A stretch of DNA of 43,975 nucleotides, taken from positions 1 to 43,975 of the forward strand of contig JAFVQC010000071.1 in NCBI GenBank assembly GCA_017504995.1, read 5' to 3'. The notes below the pieces were generated by a model. That model saw only the letters and a program-made list of their open reading frames with translations, was not told the origin of the DNA and ran no database searches. Made by a program: the position numbers and the translations under genes. The stretch is from Clostridia bacterium (GTDB lineage Bacteria > Bacillota > Clostridia > Oscillospirales > CAG-272). How positions within the stretch are numbered: position 1 is the stretch's first letter; each line of letters begins with the position of its first letter. This document shows positions 14,758 to 24,500 of the stretch, in pieces.

Positions 14758-15834
14758 TCAGCGCCCCTCTTTTTCTCTTCTCATGCGCCGACGCATACGG
14801 TTGAGGTGGCGCTCAAAGCTACCGCTTGCAATAAACTCCGCAAGCACGTACTGATCCATCACGGGGACGGAGCAGGAGAACATTCCCACGTGGGCATCGT
14901 AAGTGGAAAGAAGCTCCTCGGGCAGGATCATGTAGCCGATCCGCATTGCGGGAGACAGGCTTTTGGAGAAGGTGTTGATATAGATCACCGAGCGTCCGCC
15001 CCCAAGGGCATACAGCGACTCAATGGGGTTACCGGGAATAAAAAACTCGCTGTCAAAATCGTCCTCTACAATATAGCGTCCCTTCTCTTCCGCCCACCGC
15101 AGATATTCGTGCCGTTTGGAAACGTCGGCGGTCACCCCCGACGGATAACTGTGAAAGGGGGTCACATGCAAAACGTCAAAGCGTTTGGCTTGCAGCTCGC
15201 CGCTTTCGATCCCATCCTCCCCCATTCGCAAGGGACAGACCGACACGCCCATATCCGTATACACCGTACGGATCTGCTCGTAGCAGGGGTCTTCCACCCC
15301 AAAGATCCGATCCCGTCCCAACAGCTTCACCACGGTTTCATACAGCTGCTCCGATCCCGATCCGATGACGATACAGCGAGGCTCGGCAACCATACCGCGA
15401 TAGCGGTAGAGATAGTCGGCAATGGCGTTCCGAAGGACGGCGCACCCTTGGTTGGGGGCTTTGACGAACAGGCGATCCCCCTGCTCCGCGATCACACGCC
15501 GCACCGTCTTGAACCACACCGAATATTCAAATTCTGCCGCAGGCACTGTCTCCTCTTCTTCCAAATACGTCAAGGAGGTGGGACTGCTTCCCGCACCCGC
15601 CACGAAGGCATCGATCCGATTGACGAAGTATCCCCTTCGCTCCCGCGACGAAATATATCCCTCGTCCTCTAACATCCCGTAGGCGGTCTCCACCGTCACA
15701 AGGCTGACTCCCGCACGATCCGCCATTACTCGCTTTGAAGGCAGCTTTTCCCCCGAGGGATATTCTCCACTCAAAATCTTTTCTTTGATCCGACGATACA
15801 GGGCGTAATATTTCTTTTCCATGTTCATTCCCAT
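14758..15834 (-). CDS. MocR-type regulator (GntR HTH plus aminotransferase fold), C-terminally short
   Basis: Residues 5-72 form a GntR winged HTH (LPSKRVMADRAGVSLVTVETAY). From about 100 on there is a fold-type I aminotransferase domain with EDDFDSEF (257-264) and the PLP lysine K291 in NTFSKSLSPAMRIGY. The protein stops at residue 358 just after ERHLNRMRRRMRR, whereas family members run to about 460-480, so the small C-terminal subdomain is missing. It is divergent from a pyridoxal/pyridoxamine kinase, as PdxR-like regulators often are, so a role in vitamin B6 control is a fair inference. Three ATGs (15834, 15828, 15822) are possible starts. Confidence 0.85.
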   Translation of the reverse strand: MGMNMEKKYYALYRRIKEKILSGEYPSGEKLPSKRVMADRAGVSLVTVETAYGMLEDEGYISSRERRGYFVNRIDAFVAGAGSSPTSLTYLEEEETVPAAEFEYSVWFKTVRRVIAEQGDRLFVKAPNQGCAVLRNAIADYLYRYRGMVAEPRCIVIGSGSEQLYETVVKLLGRDRIFGVEDPCYEQIRTVYTDMGVSVCPLRMGEDGIESGELQAKRFDVLHVTPFHSYPSGVTADVSKRHEYLRWAEEKGRYIVEDDFDSEFFIPGNPIESLYALGGGRSVIYINTFSKSLSPAMRIGYMILPEELLSTYDAHVGMFSCSVPVMDQYVLAEFIASGSFERHLNRMRRRMRREKEGR

Positions 15835-15865
15835 CTGGTATTAAAAAAATATTCTTTTTTGACCG

Positions 15866-15894
15866 TTTACATAATATCACATTTGCTTTATAAT
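15866..15894 (+). promoter_or_regulatory. Promoter of the pyridoxal kinase gene
   Basis: TTTACA (15866-15871), 17 bp, TATAAT (15889-15894). It lies in the 101-bp divergent spacer, where the MocR protein would be expected to bind. Confidence 0.75.
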
Positions 15895-15935
15895 AATATC
15901 ATAAAAATTTTGAATTGTAAAGAGGTTTTTGAAAA

Positions 15936-16766
15936 ATGTCTTATCCCAAGTTGCTTACCGTTCAGGATATTTCCTGTGTCGGACAATGCTCTCTGACCGT
16001 TGCCCTTCCCGTGCTTTCCGCTTGCGGCGTAGAAACCTGCGTACTTCCCTCCGCCGTGCTTTCCACCCATACCGCAGGCTTTTCGGGCTATACCTTCCGC
16101 GATCTGACCGAGGATATGCCCGCCATCTGTCGGCATTGGCAAAAGGAAGGTATTCGTTTTGACGGTGTTTACACGGGATACCTTGGCAGCACGAAGCAGA
16201 TCGACTACGTTGCCGAGATCATTTCCGCCTGCGGCAAGGAGCAGGGGCTTACGATCGTTGACCCCGCCATGGCGGATCACGGCAAGCTGTACCCCGGCTT
16301 TGACGGCGCGTTCGTTGAGGCAATGAAGGGACTTTGCGCAAAAGCCGATTACGTCGTTCCCAACATGACCGAGGCGTGCTTCCTGACCGATACCGAGTAC
16401 AAGACCGAATACGACAGAGCTTACGTGGAGGAGATCATCGGGAAGCTTCTGGCGCTTGGCTCGAAGAACGTGATCTTCACGGGCATTTCCTATGAAGCAG
16501 GAAAAACGGGGGTCGTCGTTTACGAGAAAGGGGCATACGCATACTACGAGCACGATATGCTTCCCAACAGCTGTCACGGCACGGGAGACATCTACGCTTC
16601 GGCCTTCGCGGGCGCGCTGATGCGCGGAAAGACCGCATACGATGCCGCGAGGATCGCCGCCGACTACACCGTGGAGTGCATCAAGGCAACCGCCGAGGAA
16701 GAAAACCATTGGTACGGCGCGAAATTTGAACCCGTCCTCGGATGGCTGATCGAAGCGTTGCGATAA
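15936..16766 (+). CDS. Pyridoxal/pyridoxamine kinase
   Basis: A ribokinase-superfamily B6 vitamer kinase of 276 residues that phosphorylates pyridoxal or pyridoxamine to the coenzyme form. The start (LTVQDISCVGQCSLTVALPV) and STHTAGFSGY match the PdxK/PdxY group. VDPAMADHGKLY (108-119) and HGTGD (214-218, with catalytic D218) are the nucleotide and substrate sites. It could be called pdxK or pdxY; the sequence alone does not decide. The weak ribosome binding site is AAGAGG. It is monocistronic, ending at a bidirectional terminator, and divergent from the MocR gene. Confidence 0.92.
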   Translation: MSYPKLLTVQDISCVGQCSLTVALPVLSACGVETCVLPSAVLSTHTAGFSGYTFRDLTEDMPAICRHWQKEGIRFDGVYTGYLGSTKQIDYVAEIISACGKEQGLTIVDPAMADHGKLYPGFDGAFVEAMKGLCAKADYVVPNMTEACFLTDTEYKTEYDRAYVEEIIGKLLALGSKNVIFTGISYEAGKTGVVVYEKGAYAYYEHDMLPNSCHGTGDIYASAFAGALMRGKTAYDAARIAADYTVECIKATAEEENHWYGAKFEPVLGWLIEALR

Positions 16767-16780
16767 CTCCACCCTTACGG

Positions 16781-16826
16781 AAAAACCGCCGTTATGATCT
16801 CGAACGGATCATAACGGCGGTTTTTT
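16781..16826. terminator. Bidirectional terminator between the kinase and pyrI
   Basis: A 19-bp near-perfect stem (AACCGCCGTTATGATC/GATCATAACGGCGGTT and flanking A/T) with a 7-base loop. T-runs lie on both strands, so it ends both convergent transcripts. Confidence 0.92.
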
Positions 16827-17251
16827 CAGTTATCGTAATTCGCTTTCGTTTCGCAATAAACGCAACGGTATACGTGTCCTTCGGGATCGGTCAGCTTAAA
16901 TTTCTGAACCAGCTCCTGCTCGCAAGAGGTAATACAACGGGGATTCTTACACCGAATCACGCCCGTCAGCACCTTCGGCAACGCCATGCTCTTTTTCTCG
17001 ACGATCACGCCGTCGCGAATGATGTTCACCGTCACCTCGGGAGAGATGAATCCGATAATATCAAAATCGATGGAAATTGCTTCGTCGATCTTGATGATAT
17101 CCTTCTTCCCCATTTTACGGCTGCCTACGTTTTTGATAAGGGCGATGGAGCAGTCCAAGGACTCCAGCCCCAACAGCTCGTACAGCTTCATTCCTCTGCC
17201 TGCGGGAATGTGGTCAATGACAAATCCGTTCTGAATGGAATCGATGTTCAT
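16826..17251 (-). CDS. pyrI: Aspartate carbamoyltransferase regulatory subunit
   Basis: PyrI binds nucleotides and the PyrB catalytic subunit, giving allosteric control of the first committed pyrimidine step. The 141-residue protein has the N-terminal allosteric domain ([21 protein letters not shown]) and the C-terminal zinc domain with C101, C106, C130 and C133 (CKNPRC, CVYC). Its ATG overlaps the pyrB stop by ATGA. It is the last gene of the operon. A separate PyrI shows that this organism uses the E. coli-like holoenzyme in an otherwise Gram-positive-type operon. Confidence 0.95.
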   Translation of the reverse strand: MNIDSIQNGFVIDHIPAGRGMKLYELLGLESLDCSIALIKNVGSRKMGKKDIIKIDEAISIDFDIIGFISPEVTVNIIRDGVIVEKKSMALPKVLTGVIRCKNPRCITSCEQELVQKFKLTDPEGHVYRCVYCETKANYDN

Positions 17252-18171
17252 ATCGCTCCTGCCTCCTTCAACAATTTTACGATCAATGCTTTCCGTACGT
17301 GCTTTCCGTTGAGCACCTGCTTGAAGTAGCAGGCTCTGGGATCATCGTCAATGGCAACGCTGATCTCGTTTACACGGGGCAACGGGTGCATAATGCAGAG
17401 GTCGCTCTTGGCGTTTTTCAGCTTCTGGGGCGTGAGAATATAGCTGTCCTTCAGACGGAGATAATCCTCCTCGTTAAAGAACCGTTCCTTCTGCACGCGG
17501 GTCATGTAAAGCACGTCAAGCTCGGACATCACAGCCTCCAGATCGGTAGTCTGAGTGCAGATCATGCCGTTCTTCTCTATCACGTCCTTTTTAATGTAGC
17601 CGGGAAGCGCCAGCTCCTCGGGAGAGATGAGAACCACGCGAATTCCCTCGTATCGGGTCAGCGCGCTGATCAGCGAATGTACCGTTCTGCCAAACTTCAA
17701 GTCACCGCAGAAGCCGATGGTAAAGTCGTTGAGCCTTCCCTTCTCACGGCTGATGGTCAGAAGGTCTGCCAAGGTCTGGGTGGGGTGGTTGTGTCCGCCG
17801 TCGCCCGCGTTGATCACGGGAATCGACGCCGCGTTTGCCGCCACCAACGGAGCGCCCTCTCTGGGATGGCGCATAGCGATAATATCGGCGTAGCAGCTGA
17901 TGACCTTCGCCGTATCCGAAACGCTCTCCCCCTTGGACGAGGACGAGTTCTGCGCATCGGAAAAGCCGATCACGCTTCCGCCAAGCTCCAGCATTGCCGC
18001 CTCAAAGCTCAGGCGGGTACGGGTGGACGGCTCAAAGAAGAGCGTCGCCAGCTTCTTGCCTTTACAAATCTCACTGTATTTTTCGGGATGGGCGATCATG
18101 TCCTTCGCATCGTCAATCAGCGCGTTGACCTCCTCTGCCGAAAAATCCAAAATATCAATCAGACTTCTCAT
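17248..18171 (-). CDS. pyrB: Aspartate carbamoyltransferase catalytic subunit
   Basis: Condenses carbamoyl phosphate with aspartate to carbamoyl-aspartate. From ATG 18169-18171 (AGGGAG 9 bases upstream) it has 307 residues. The carbamoyl phosphate loop [12 protein letters not shown] (45-56), [17 protein letters not shown] and MHPLPR are present. An upstream in-frame start seven codons earlier has no spacing for a ribosome binding site. It lies 27 bases after pyrE and overlaps pyrI. Confidence 0.96.
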   Translation of the reverse strand: MRSLIDILDFSAEEVNALIDDAKDMIAHPEKYSEICKGKKLATLFFEPSTRTRLSFEAAMLELGGSVIGFSDAQNSSSSKGESVSDTAKVISCYADIIAMRHPREGAPLVAANAASIPVINAGDGGHNHPTQTLADLLTISREKGRLNDFTIGFCGDLKFGRTVHSLISALTRYEGIRVVLISPEELALPGYIKKDVIEKNGMICTQTTDLEAVMSELDVLYMTRVQKERFFNEEDYLRLKDSYILTPQKLKNAKSDLCIMHPLPRVNEISVAIDDDPRACYFKQVLNGKHVRKALIVKLLKEAGAI

Positions 18172-18198
18172 AGCTTTTCTCCCTTCTGTCACGAAGTC

Positions 18199-18855
18199 TT
18201 ACGCCTTCGCGCCGTTTTGCGCCAGATAATTCTTAATGCGGGTCACGTTCTCCTCGTTCTTGGGGTCTTCCTCCAGATACTCGATGATGTCGTAAACGTC
18301 CACGATGGAGTACACGGGGAAGCCGAACTGCTCCTCGATCTCCTGCATCGCGCCCTTCTCGGTCTGACCCTTTTCCTTACGGTCTACCATAATGAAGGTG
18401 GCAGACACCTTGACGCCTTCCAGATGGGAGAGGATCTCCATGCTCTCGCGGATCGCCGTTCCCGCGGTGATCACGTCCTCGATGATGACGACCTCCTCGC
18501 CTGCGGTAGGAACGTAGCCCACGAACACGCCGCCCTCGCCGTGATCCTTGACCTCCTTACGGTTAAAGAAGAACGGCACGTTCAGCTCCTTCTTGGAAAG
18601 AGCCACCGCAGCGGAAACGGCAAGGGAGATTCCCTTGTAGGCAGGTCCGTAGAGGACTGCCTTCTTTGCGCCCAGCTTATCAAAATACGCCTTGGCGTAA
18701 AACTCGCCGAGTCTTGCAATGTCGTCGCCCGTCTTGATCATTCCCGCGTTGATGAAATAGGGGATCTTTCTGCCGCTTTTGGCGGTGAAATCTCCGAATT
18801 TCAATACGCCCGCGCCTTCCAAAAACTCAATAAACTCTCTCTTATAGCCTTCCAT
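18199..18855 (-). CDS. pyrE: Orotate phosphoribosyltransferase
   Basis: Converts orotate and PRPP to OMP. The 218-residue protein has the type I PRTase signature VVIIEDVITAGTA (122-134), GPAYKGISLA and FFFNRKEVKDHGEGG. The start follows AAAGGA. It is 20 bases after the DUF4177 gene and 27 before pyrB. Length and motifs are ordinary for PyrE. Confidence 0.96.
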   Translation of the reverse strand: MEGYKREFIEFLEGAGVLKFGDFTAKSGRKIPYFINAGMIKTGDDIARLGEFYAKAYFDKLGAKKAVLYGPAYKGISLAVSAAVALSKKELNVPFFFNRKEVKDHGEGGVFVGYVPTAGEEVVIIEDVITAGTAIRESMEILSHLEGVKVSATFIMVDRKEKGQTEKGAMQEIEEQFGFPVYSIVDVYDIIEYLEEDPKNEENVTRIKNYLAQNGAKA

Positions 18856-18875
18856 TTCTGATTCCTTTCTCCGAC

Positions 18876-19082
18876 TTATAATTTTTCAAACACCATCGTT
18901 GCCTGAATGCGGTCGCCGCCGCCAAGCCCCGAGCTATGCGCCGACGCGGTAGTGATGGTATGCAACCGATACCCCTTTGCCGCCTGCTCGTTGATCACGT
19001 CCTCTAACTCGGAAAAATTTCTCGAAGCAGTTCCCCAGAATTTCTCCTTGAGGGTTACCTGTAAAACTACGTATTGAGGCAT
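18876..19082 (-). CDS. Small DUF4177-like protein inside the pyr operon
   Basis: A 68-residue protein from ATG 19080-19082 (GGAGG 8 bases upstream). It reads MPQYVVLQVTLKEKFWG, then a helix (FSELEDVINEQAAKGYRLH) and a final strand (DRIQATMVFEKL), the beta-alpha-beta pattern of DUF4177 proteins. Function is unknown. It is 25 bases after pyrF and 20 before pyrE, so it is co-transcribed with the pyrimidine genes; it could be an accessory or regulatory subunit, but nothing shows this. Confidence 0.75.
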   Translation of the reverse strand: MPQYVVLQVTLKEKFWGTASRNFSELEDVINEQAAKGYRLHTITTASAHSSGLGGGDRIQATMVFEKL

Positions 19083-19107
19083 TTTATTTTCCTCCGTATT
19101 TTTTATT

Positions 19108-19806
19108 TCAGTCCACAAATTCTCTGACGCATCTCTCATACGCCGCAACGGGATCTTCTGCCGCGGTAATGGGTCTGCCTACCACGATGTAATCCGAGCC
19201 GATCTTCTTTGCCTCAGCAGGAGTCATCACTCGCTTCTGGTCGCCCACGTCGCCGTCCGCAAAGCGAACGCCGGGGGTAACGGTCAGGAACTTCTCTCCG
19301 CATGTCTCGTGTACCTTGCCCGCCTCCAAGGGAGAGCAGACTACGCCGTCAAGACCCGCCACCTTCGCGTTATGGGCATAGTGCATGACCACGTCGGCAA
19401 TGGGCTTTTCGATGAGCAGATCCTTTTCCATGCTTTCCTGATCGGTAGAGGTCAGCTGGGTCACCGCGATAAGCAGGGGTCTCGTACCGTCGGGACGGGT
19501 CAGTCCCTCCAGCGCTCCCTCCATCATGCGGATCGTGCCTGCCGCGTGCAGGTTGGTCATATCCACGTCCAGACGGGAAAGCACCGCCATGGATTTCTTT
19601 ACCGTGTTCGGAATATCGTGAAGCTTCAGATCAAGAAAGATCTTATGTCCTCTTTTCTTGATCTCACGAACGATGGAAGGTCCTTCCGCATAGTAAAGCT
19701 CCATTCCGATCTTTACGAAGGGCTTTCTTCCCGTAAATTTGTCCAAGAACGCAAATGTTTTTTCCGCGCTGTCAAAATCACAGGCAATGATAACGTCTTT
19801 TCCCAT
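19108..19806 (-). CDS. pyrF: Orotidine 5'-phosphate decarboxylase
   Basis: Decarboxylates OMP to UMP. From ATG 19804-19806 it has 232 residues with the catalytic [11 protein letters not shown] (59-69, the D-x-K-x-x-D set) and TPGVR plus VVGRPIT at the phosphate site. The ORF could begin nine bases upstream, but then its GGAGG would directly touch the ATG; the internal ATG has 9-base spacing and overlaps the pyrD stop as TAATG, so it is preferred. Confidence 0.95.
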   Translation of the reverse strand: MGKDVIIACDFDSAEKTFAFLDKFTGRKPFVKIGMELYYAEGPSIVREIKKRGHKIFLDLKLHDIPNTVKKSMAVLSRLDVDMTNLHAAGTIRMMEGALEGLTRPDGTRPLLIAVTQLTSTDQESMEKDLLIEKPIADVVMHYAHNAKVAGLDGVVCSPLEAGKVHETCGEKFLTVTPGVRFADGDVGDQKRVMTPAEAKKIGSDYIVVGRPITAAEDPVAAYERCVREFVD

Positions 19807-20717
19807 TACTGACATCCTCCTATTATTTCACTCAAAGTATTGATTTTATATTTTTCCATCACGGAAGGAAGCTCCTCGATGATGGTTTTGCAAGCAAAAG
19901 GATCAATGAGGTTTGCCGCGCCCACCTCTACGGCGGTAGCACCCGCAAGCATCATTTCGATCACGTCCTCTGCCGTGCTGACACCGCCCATTCCCACCAC
20001 GGGGATCTTCACGGCGTGCGACACCTGATAGACCATTCTCACCGCCACGGGAAAAATGGCAGGACCCGAGAAGCCGCCCATTTTATTGGCAATAACGGGA
20101 CGTTTTGTGCGCAGATCGATCCGCATACCGAGCATGGTATTGATCAGGCTGATGCCGTCCGCGCCCGCGTCCTCACACGCCTTGGCAATGGCGACGATAT
20201 CGGTCACGTTGGGTGACAGCTTGACGATCACGGGCTTGGTGGTCACCTTTTTGACGGCGCGAACCACCTCTTCCGCCGCCTCGGGCGACGTGCCGAAGCT
20301 CATGCCCCCGCCATGGACGTTGGGACAGCTGACGTTGACCTCCAGCCAGCCAACCTCCTCGCAAGAATCTAATTTCTCGCAGGTATAGGCGTAATCCTCC
20401 ACGGAAAAGCCGCTGACGTTTGCCATCACCTTCTTATGGAAGCACTTCCTCATCTTGGGAAGCTCCTCGGCGATGACCTTCTCCACACCGGGGTTTTGCA
20501 GCCCTACCGCGTTGATCATCCCCGCGTAACACTCGGCAATACGGGGCGTGGGGTTTCCAAAGCGGGGATCTCTTGTCGTTCCCTTGAAGGAAAACGTTCC
20601 AAGCAGATTGATATCGTACAGCTCGGCAAACTCGTAGCCGTAGCCGAACGTACCGCTGGCGGGGATCACGGGATTATCCAGCTCGATGCCGCAAAGCGTT
20701 ACCTTCATTTCTCCCAT
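19806..20717 (-). CDS. pyrD: Dihydroorotate dehydrogenase 1B catalytic subunit
   Basis: A cytosolic FMN enzyme that oxidises dihydroorotate to orotate and passes electrons through PyrK to NAD. The 303-residue protein has [28 protein letters not shown] with the catalytic cysteine C131 (class 1), and AMGG-type [19 protein letters not shown]. Its start (GGAGG, 7-base spacing) lies 13 bases inside pyrK, indicating coupling. The adjacent PyrK shows it is type 1B rather than 1A. Confidence 0.96.
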   Translation of the reverse strand: MGEMKVTLCGIELDNPVIPASGTFGYGYEFAELYDINLLGTFSFKGTTRDPRFGNPTPRIAECYAGMINAVGLQNPGVEKVIAEELPKMRKCFHKKVMANVSGFSVEDYAYTCEKLDSCEEVGWLEVNVSCPNVHGGGMSFGTSPEAAEEVVRAVKKVTTKPVIVKLSPNVTDIVAIAKACEDAGADGISLINTMLGMRIDLRTKRPVIANKMGGFSGPAIFPVAVRMVYQVSHAVKIPVVGMGGVSTAEDVIEMMLAGATAVEVGAANLIDPFACKTIIEELPSVMEKYKINTLSEIIGGCQ

Positions 20718-21439
20718 ATGATCTCCTCCTTTCTGAGCACGGGTCCGTCCTTACAGATCCGCTTGTTTCCGTACAGCGTCTTGCAGGAGCAGCCCATACA
20801 CGCGCCGAATCCACAGCCCATGCGCTCCTCAAAGCTGAACTGTCCCGAGGTTTTGCTTGCGCCATATACCGCCTTCAGCATCGGCTCGGGTCCGCAGGTA
20901 TAGAAGTAAGTATAATCCTTTCCTTCCATGGCGCTCGTTACAAATCCCTTGACGCCGTAAGAGCCGTCCACCGTGGTGACGGTCACGTCCGCGCCAAGCG
21001 CCTTGAATTCTTCCTCGCAGAAGATCTCAGACTTGGTATTGAAGCCAAGAATGACCGAAACCTTCTTGCCCATGGCAATCAGCTGTTTTGCAAGCAGATA
21101 CATGGGGGGAACGCCGACACCGCCGCCGATGAGCAGAGGTCTCTCACCCGCCTCGGACAGATCGTAGCCGTTGCCAAGCCCCGTCAGCACGTCAAGCGTG
21201 CCTTCCTTCATTTGCCGCATCTGCTCGGTTCCCTTTCCCACCGCCTTATAGACGATGGTCACCGAGTTCTCGTCTCTGTCGTAGACCGAGATGGGACGGC
21301 GCAGATACAGACCGTCCAATTTGATATTGATAAACTGCCCCGACGCGGTAATATCGGACACGTCTCCCAAAAGACGCATCCGCATGACGCTGTCGGTCAG
21401 CGGAACATTCTCCGCGATCTGAAAAAATCCTTGTTTCAT
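20705..21439 (-). CDS. pyrK: Dihydroorotate dehydrogenase electron transfer subunit
   Basis: PyrK carries FAD and a [2Fe-2S] cluster and links PyrD to NAD. The 244-residue protein has the FAD motif LRRPISVYD, the NAD region GGGVGVPPMY, and cluster cysteines C209, C214, C217 and C229 (CGFGACMGC and ICKDGPV). The start has AAGGAG. A perfect 13-bp hairpin with a GAGA loop lies in the 71-base spacer between carB and this gene. Confidence 0.95.
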   Translation of the reverse strand: MKQGFFQIAENVPLTDSVMRMRLLGDVSDITASGQFINIKLDGLYLRRPISVYDRDENSVTIVYKAVGKGTEQMRQMKEGTLDVLTGLGNGYDLSEAGERPLLIGGGVGVPPMYLLAKQLIAMGKKVSVILGFNTKSEIFCEEEFKALGADVTVTTVDGSYGVKGFVTSAMEGKDYTYFYTCGPEPMLKAVYGASKTSGQFSFEERMGCGFGACMGCSCKTLYGNKRICKDGPVLRKEEIIWEK

Positions 21440-21470
21440 GATCTCTCCTTTTTTCAGTGATAATGCTCTT

Positions 21471-21500
21471 CCGTAGGAGCTGTTCTCACAGCTCCTACGG
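21471..21500 (-). other. Perfect hairpin with GAGA tetraloop between carB and pyrK
   Basis: On the transcript, CCGTAGGAGCTGT and ACAGCTCCTACGG form a 13-bp perfect stem closed by GAGA, a GNRA tetraloop. No T-run follows, so it is not an intrinsic terminator. It could mark an RNA processing or stabilising site that adjusts expression of carB relative to pyrK. Confidence 0.8.
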
Positions 21501-21510
21501 TAATATGATC

Positions 21511-24500
21511 TTACGCGTCAATGGTAGAGATACACAGCGTCGTCTCTTCCAGTACGTCCAACAGGACTCGAACGGTATCCAGCGAGGAGAAGAGCGTGAC
21601 GTTGCTCTCGGTCGCCCAAGTACGGATCTGTTTGCCGTCGGTGATGGCGTCCTTGGACTGCAGGTCGCTGGTATTGATCACGTAGGCAATGTGTCCCTGA
21701 CGAATGGAATCCTGAATCTCGTTGCTTCCCGTTTCGATCTTCTCCAGAATGTGAGTACGGATTCCGTTGCTCTTGAGGTAGTTCGCCGTTCCCTCGGTTG
21801 CCTCAATATTGAAGCCAAGATTGTAGAACCGACGGATCAAAGGCAATGCTTCCTCCTTGTCCTTATCGGCAATGGTTGCAAATACCGTTCCGTAATTTTG
21901 CAGGTGCATACCCGATGCCTGCAGAGCTTTATACAGCGCGCGGTTCAGCTTGTCGTCGTAACCGATCGCCTCGCCCGTGGATTTCATTTCGGGAGACAGG
22001 TAGGCGTCAAGACCGCGGATCTTATTGAAGGAGAACACGGGAACCTTGACGTACCATCTCTTCTTTTCCTCGGGATAAATATCGAAGATTCCCTGCTCCT
22101 TCAGGCTCTTTCCGAGAATGACCTCGGTGGCGATATCCGCAAGGCTATAGCCCGTTGCCTTGGACAGGAAGGGTACGGTACGGGAGGAACGGGGGTTGAC
22201 CTCGATGATAAAGACCTTCTCGTCCTTATCCACGATAAACTGAATATTGAACAGACCGCGAATACCGATACCAAGACCAAGCTTCTTCGCGTAACCGAGG
22301 ATCGTTCCCTTCACCTTATTGGAAATGCTGAAGGTAGGATATACGCTGATCGAGTCGCCCGAGTGAACGCCCGTTCTCTCAACCAGCTCCATGATACCGG
22401 GTACGAATACGTCCCGTCCGTCGCAGATGGCGTCAACCTCTACCTCTTTACCGATGATATACTTATCCACCAATACGGGGCGGTCCTCGTCGATCTCCAC
22501 GGCAGTCTTGAGATAGTGGCGGAGCTGCGCCTCGTTTCCGACGATCTGCATTGCCCGTCCGCCAAGCACGAAGCTGGGACGAACCAATACGGGATAGCCG
22601 ATCTTTGCGGCGGCGGCAACGCCGTCCTCAATGTTGGTTACAGCCTTGCCCTCGGGCTGAGGAATATCCAACTGGTGAAGAATCTTTTCGAAGCTATCGC
22701 GGTTCTCCGCGCGCTCAATGGCATCGCAATCCGTGCCGACGATGGTCACGCCGCGATCGCGAAGCGGCTCGGCAAGGTTGATTGCCGTCTGTCCGCCCAA
22801 AGAAGCTACCACGCCCTCGGGCTGCTCGAATTCGATGATATTCATTACGTCCTCGGGGGTCAGAGGCTCAAAGTAGAGCTTGTCCGCCGTGGTATAGTCG
22901 GTGGAGACCGTCTCGGGGTTATTGTTGATGATGATCGCCTCGTAGCCTGCCTTTTTGATGGTTTGAACCGCGTGAACGGTAGAATAGTCAAACTCGACCC
23001 CCTGTCCGATACGGATCGGTCCTGCGCCAAGCACGACGATCTTTTTCTTATCGGTCAGACGAGATGCGTTCTCCCCCGTATAAGAGGAATACAGATACGC
23101 GATATATTTGCCTGTATGAAGGGTATCCACCATCTTAAAGATGGGAGACAGCTTCAGCGCGCGGCGGCGCTCGAAGATCTTGATCTCCTCGGTCTTCCAC
23201 AAACGGGCAATAAACTTATCCGAAAAGCCCATGATCTTGGCGGCTCTGAGCACCTGATCGTCCCAAGGCTTGTCCTTCAGGAGCGCTTCCATATCCACGA
23301 TGCGCTTCAAGGACTCCAGGAAGAGCTCGGTGATCATGGTTTTGCGATGGAGATCCTCCAATGACATACCGCGGCGGATCAGCTCGGTAACAGCGTAAAT
23401 GTTATCGTCCTTCGACTCGGTGATATAGTCAAGGATCTCCTCCACGGACATGCCGTCAAACTTGGGGTGATGGAAGTGGCAAACACCCGTCTCCAGAGAA
23501 CGGACCGACTTTAAAAAGCACTCGTCCAGCGTTGAGCCGATTCCCATGACCTCACCCGTTGCCTTCATCTGCGTACCCAAGGTGTTGGGCGCGGAGGTAA
23601 ACTTATCGAAGGGGAAACGGGGGAATTTGGCAACGATATAATCCAGATTCGGCTCCATTGCCGCCGTACCGCCAGCCACGGGGATCTCCTCCAGCGCCAT
23701 ACCCACGGCGATCTTCGCGGTCACGCGGGCAATGGGATAGCCGCTTGCCTTGGACGCCAAGGCGGAGGAACGGGATACGCGGGGATTGACCTCGATGAGA
23801 TAGTACTCGGAGGATTCGGGATTCAGCGCGAACTGTACGTTACAGCCGCCCTCGATCTTCAGCTCCTTAATGATCTTGATGGCGCTGTCGTTCAGCATCT
23901 TCAAATCGTGATCGTTCAGCGACAGAATGGGCGCGACAACGATAGAGTCGCCCGTATGCACACCAACGGGGTCTACGTTTTCCATGCCGCAGATGGTAAT
24001 GGCGTGGTCGTTGGAGTCACGCATGACCTCAAACTCGATCTCCTTATAGCCCTTGACACTCTTTTCGATCAGGACCTGATGCACGGGAGAAAGCTTGAAG
24101 GCGTTTCTGCCGATCTCCATCAGCTCCTCCTCGTTGTTGGCAAAGCCACCGCCCGTACCGCCAAGGGTAAATGCGGGACGAAGCACCACGGGATAACCGA
24201 TCTCCTTTGCCGCCTTCTTCGCTTCCTCCAGCCCGTAGGTGATCTGGGAAGGAATCGTAGGCTCGCCGATGGACATACACATTTCCTTGAACAGCTCGCG
24301 GTCCTCGGCGCGCTCGATGCTCTCGCTGCTGGTTCCCAACAGCTCTACGCGGCACTCCTTGAGAATTCCCTTCTTTTCCAGCTGCATTGCCAGATTGAGT
24401 CCCGTCTGTCCGCCGATACCGGGGACGATGGCGTCGGGTCTTTCGTAACGAAGAATCTTCGCAATATACTCCAGCGTCAAGGGCTCCATATATACCTTGT

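Noticed and set aside
14189-15672. Plus-strand frames opposite the transferase and MocR genes
   Set aside because: They lie wholly within well-supported genes on the other strand and have no start signals.
21457-23364. 635-codon plus-strand frame opposite carB
   Set aside because: Shadow frame; carB on the other strand is unambiguous.
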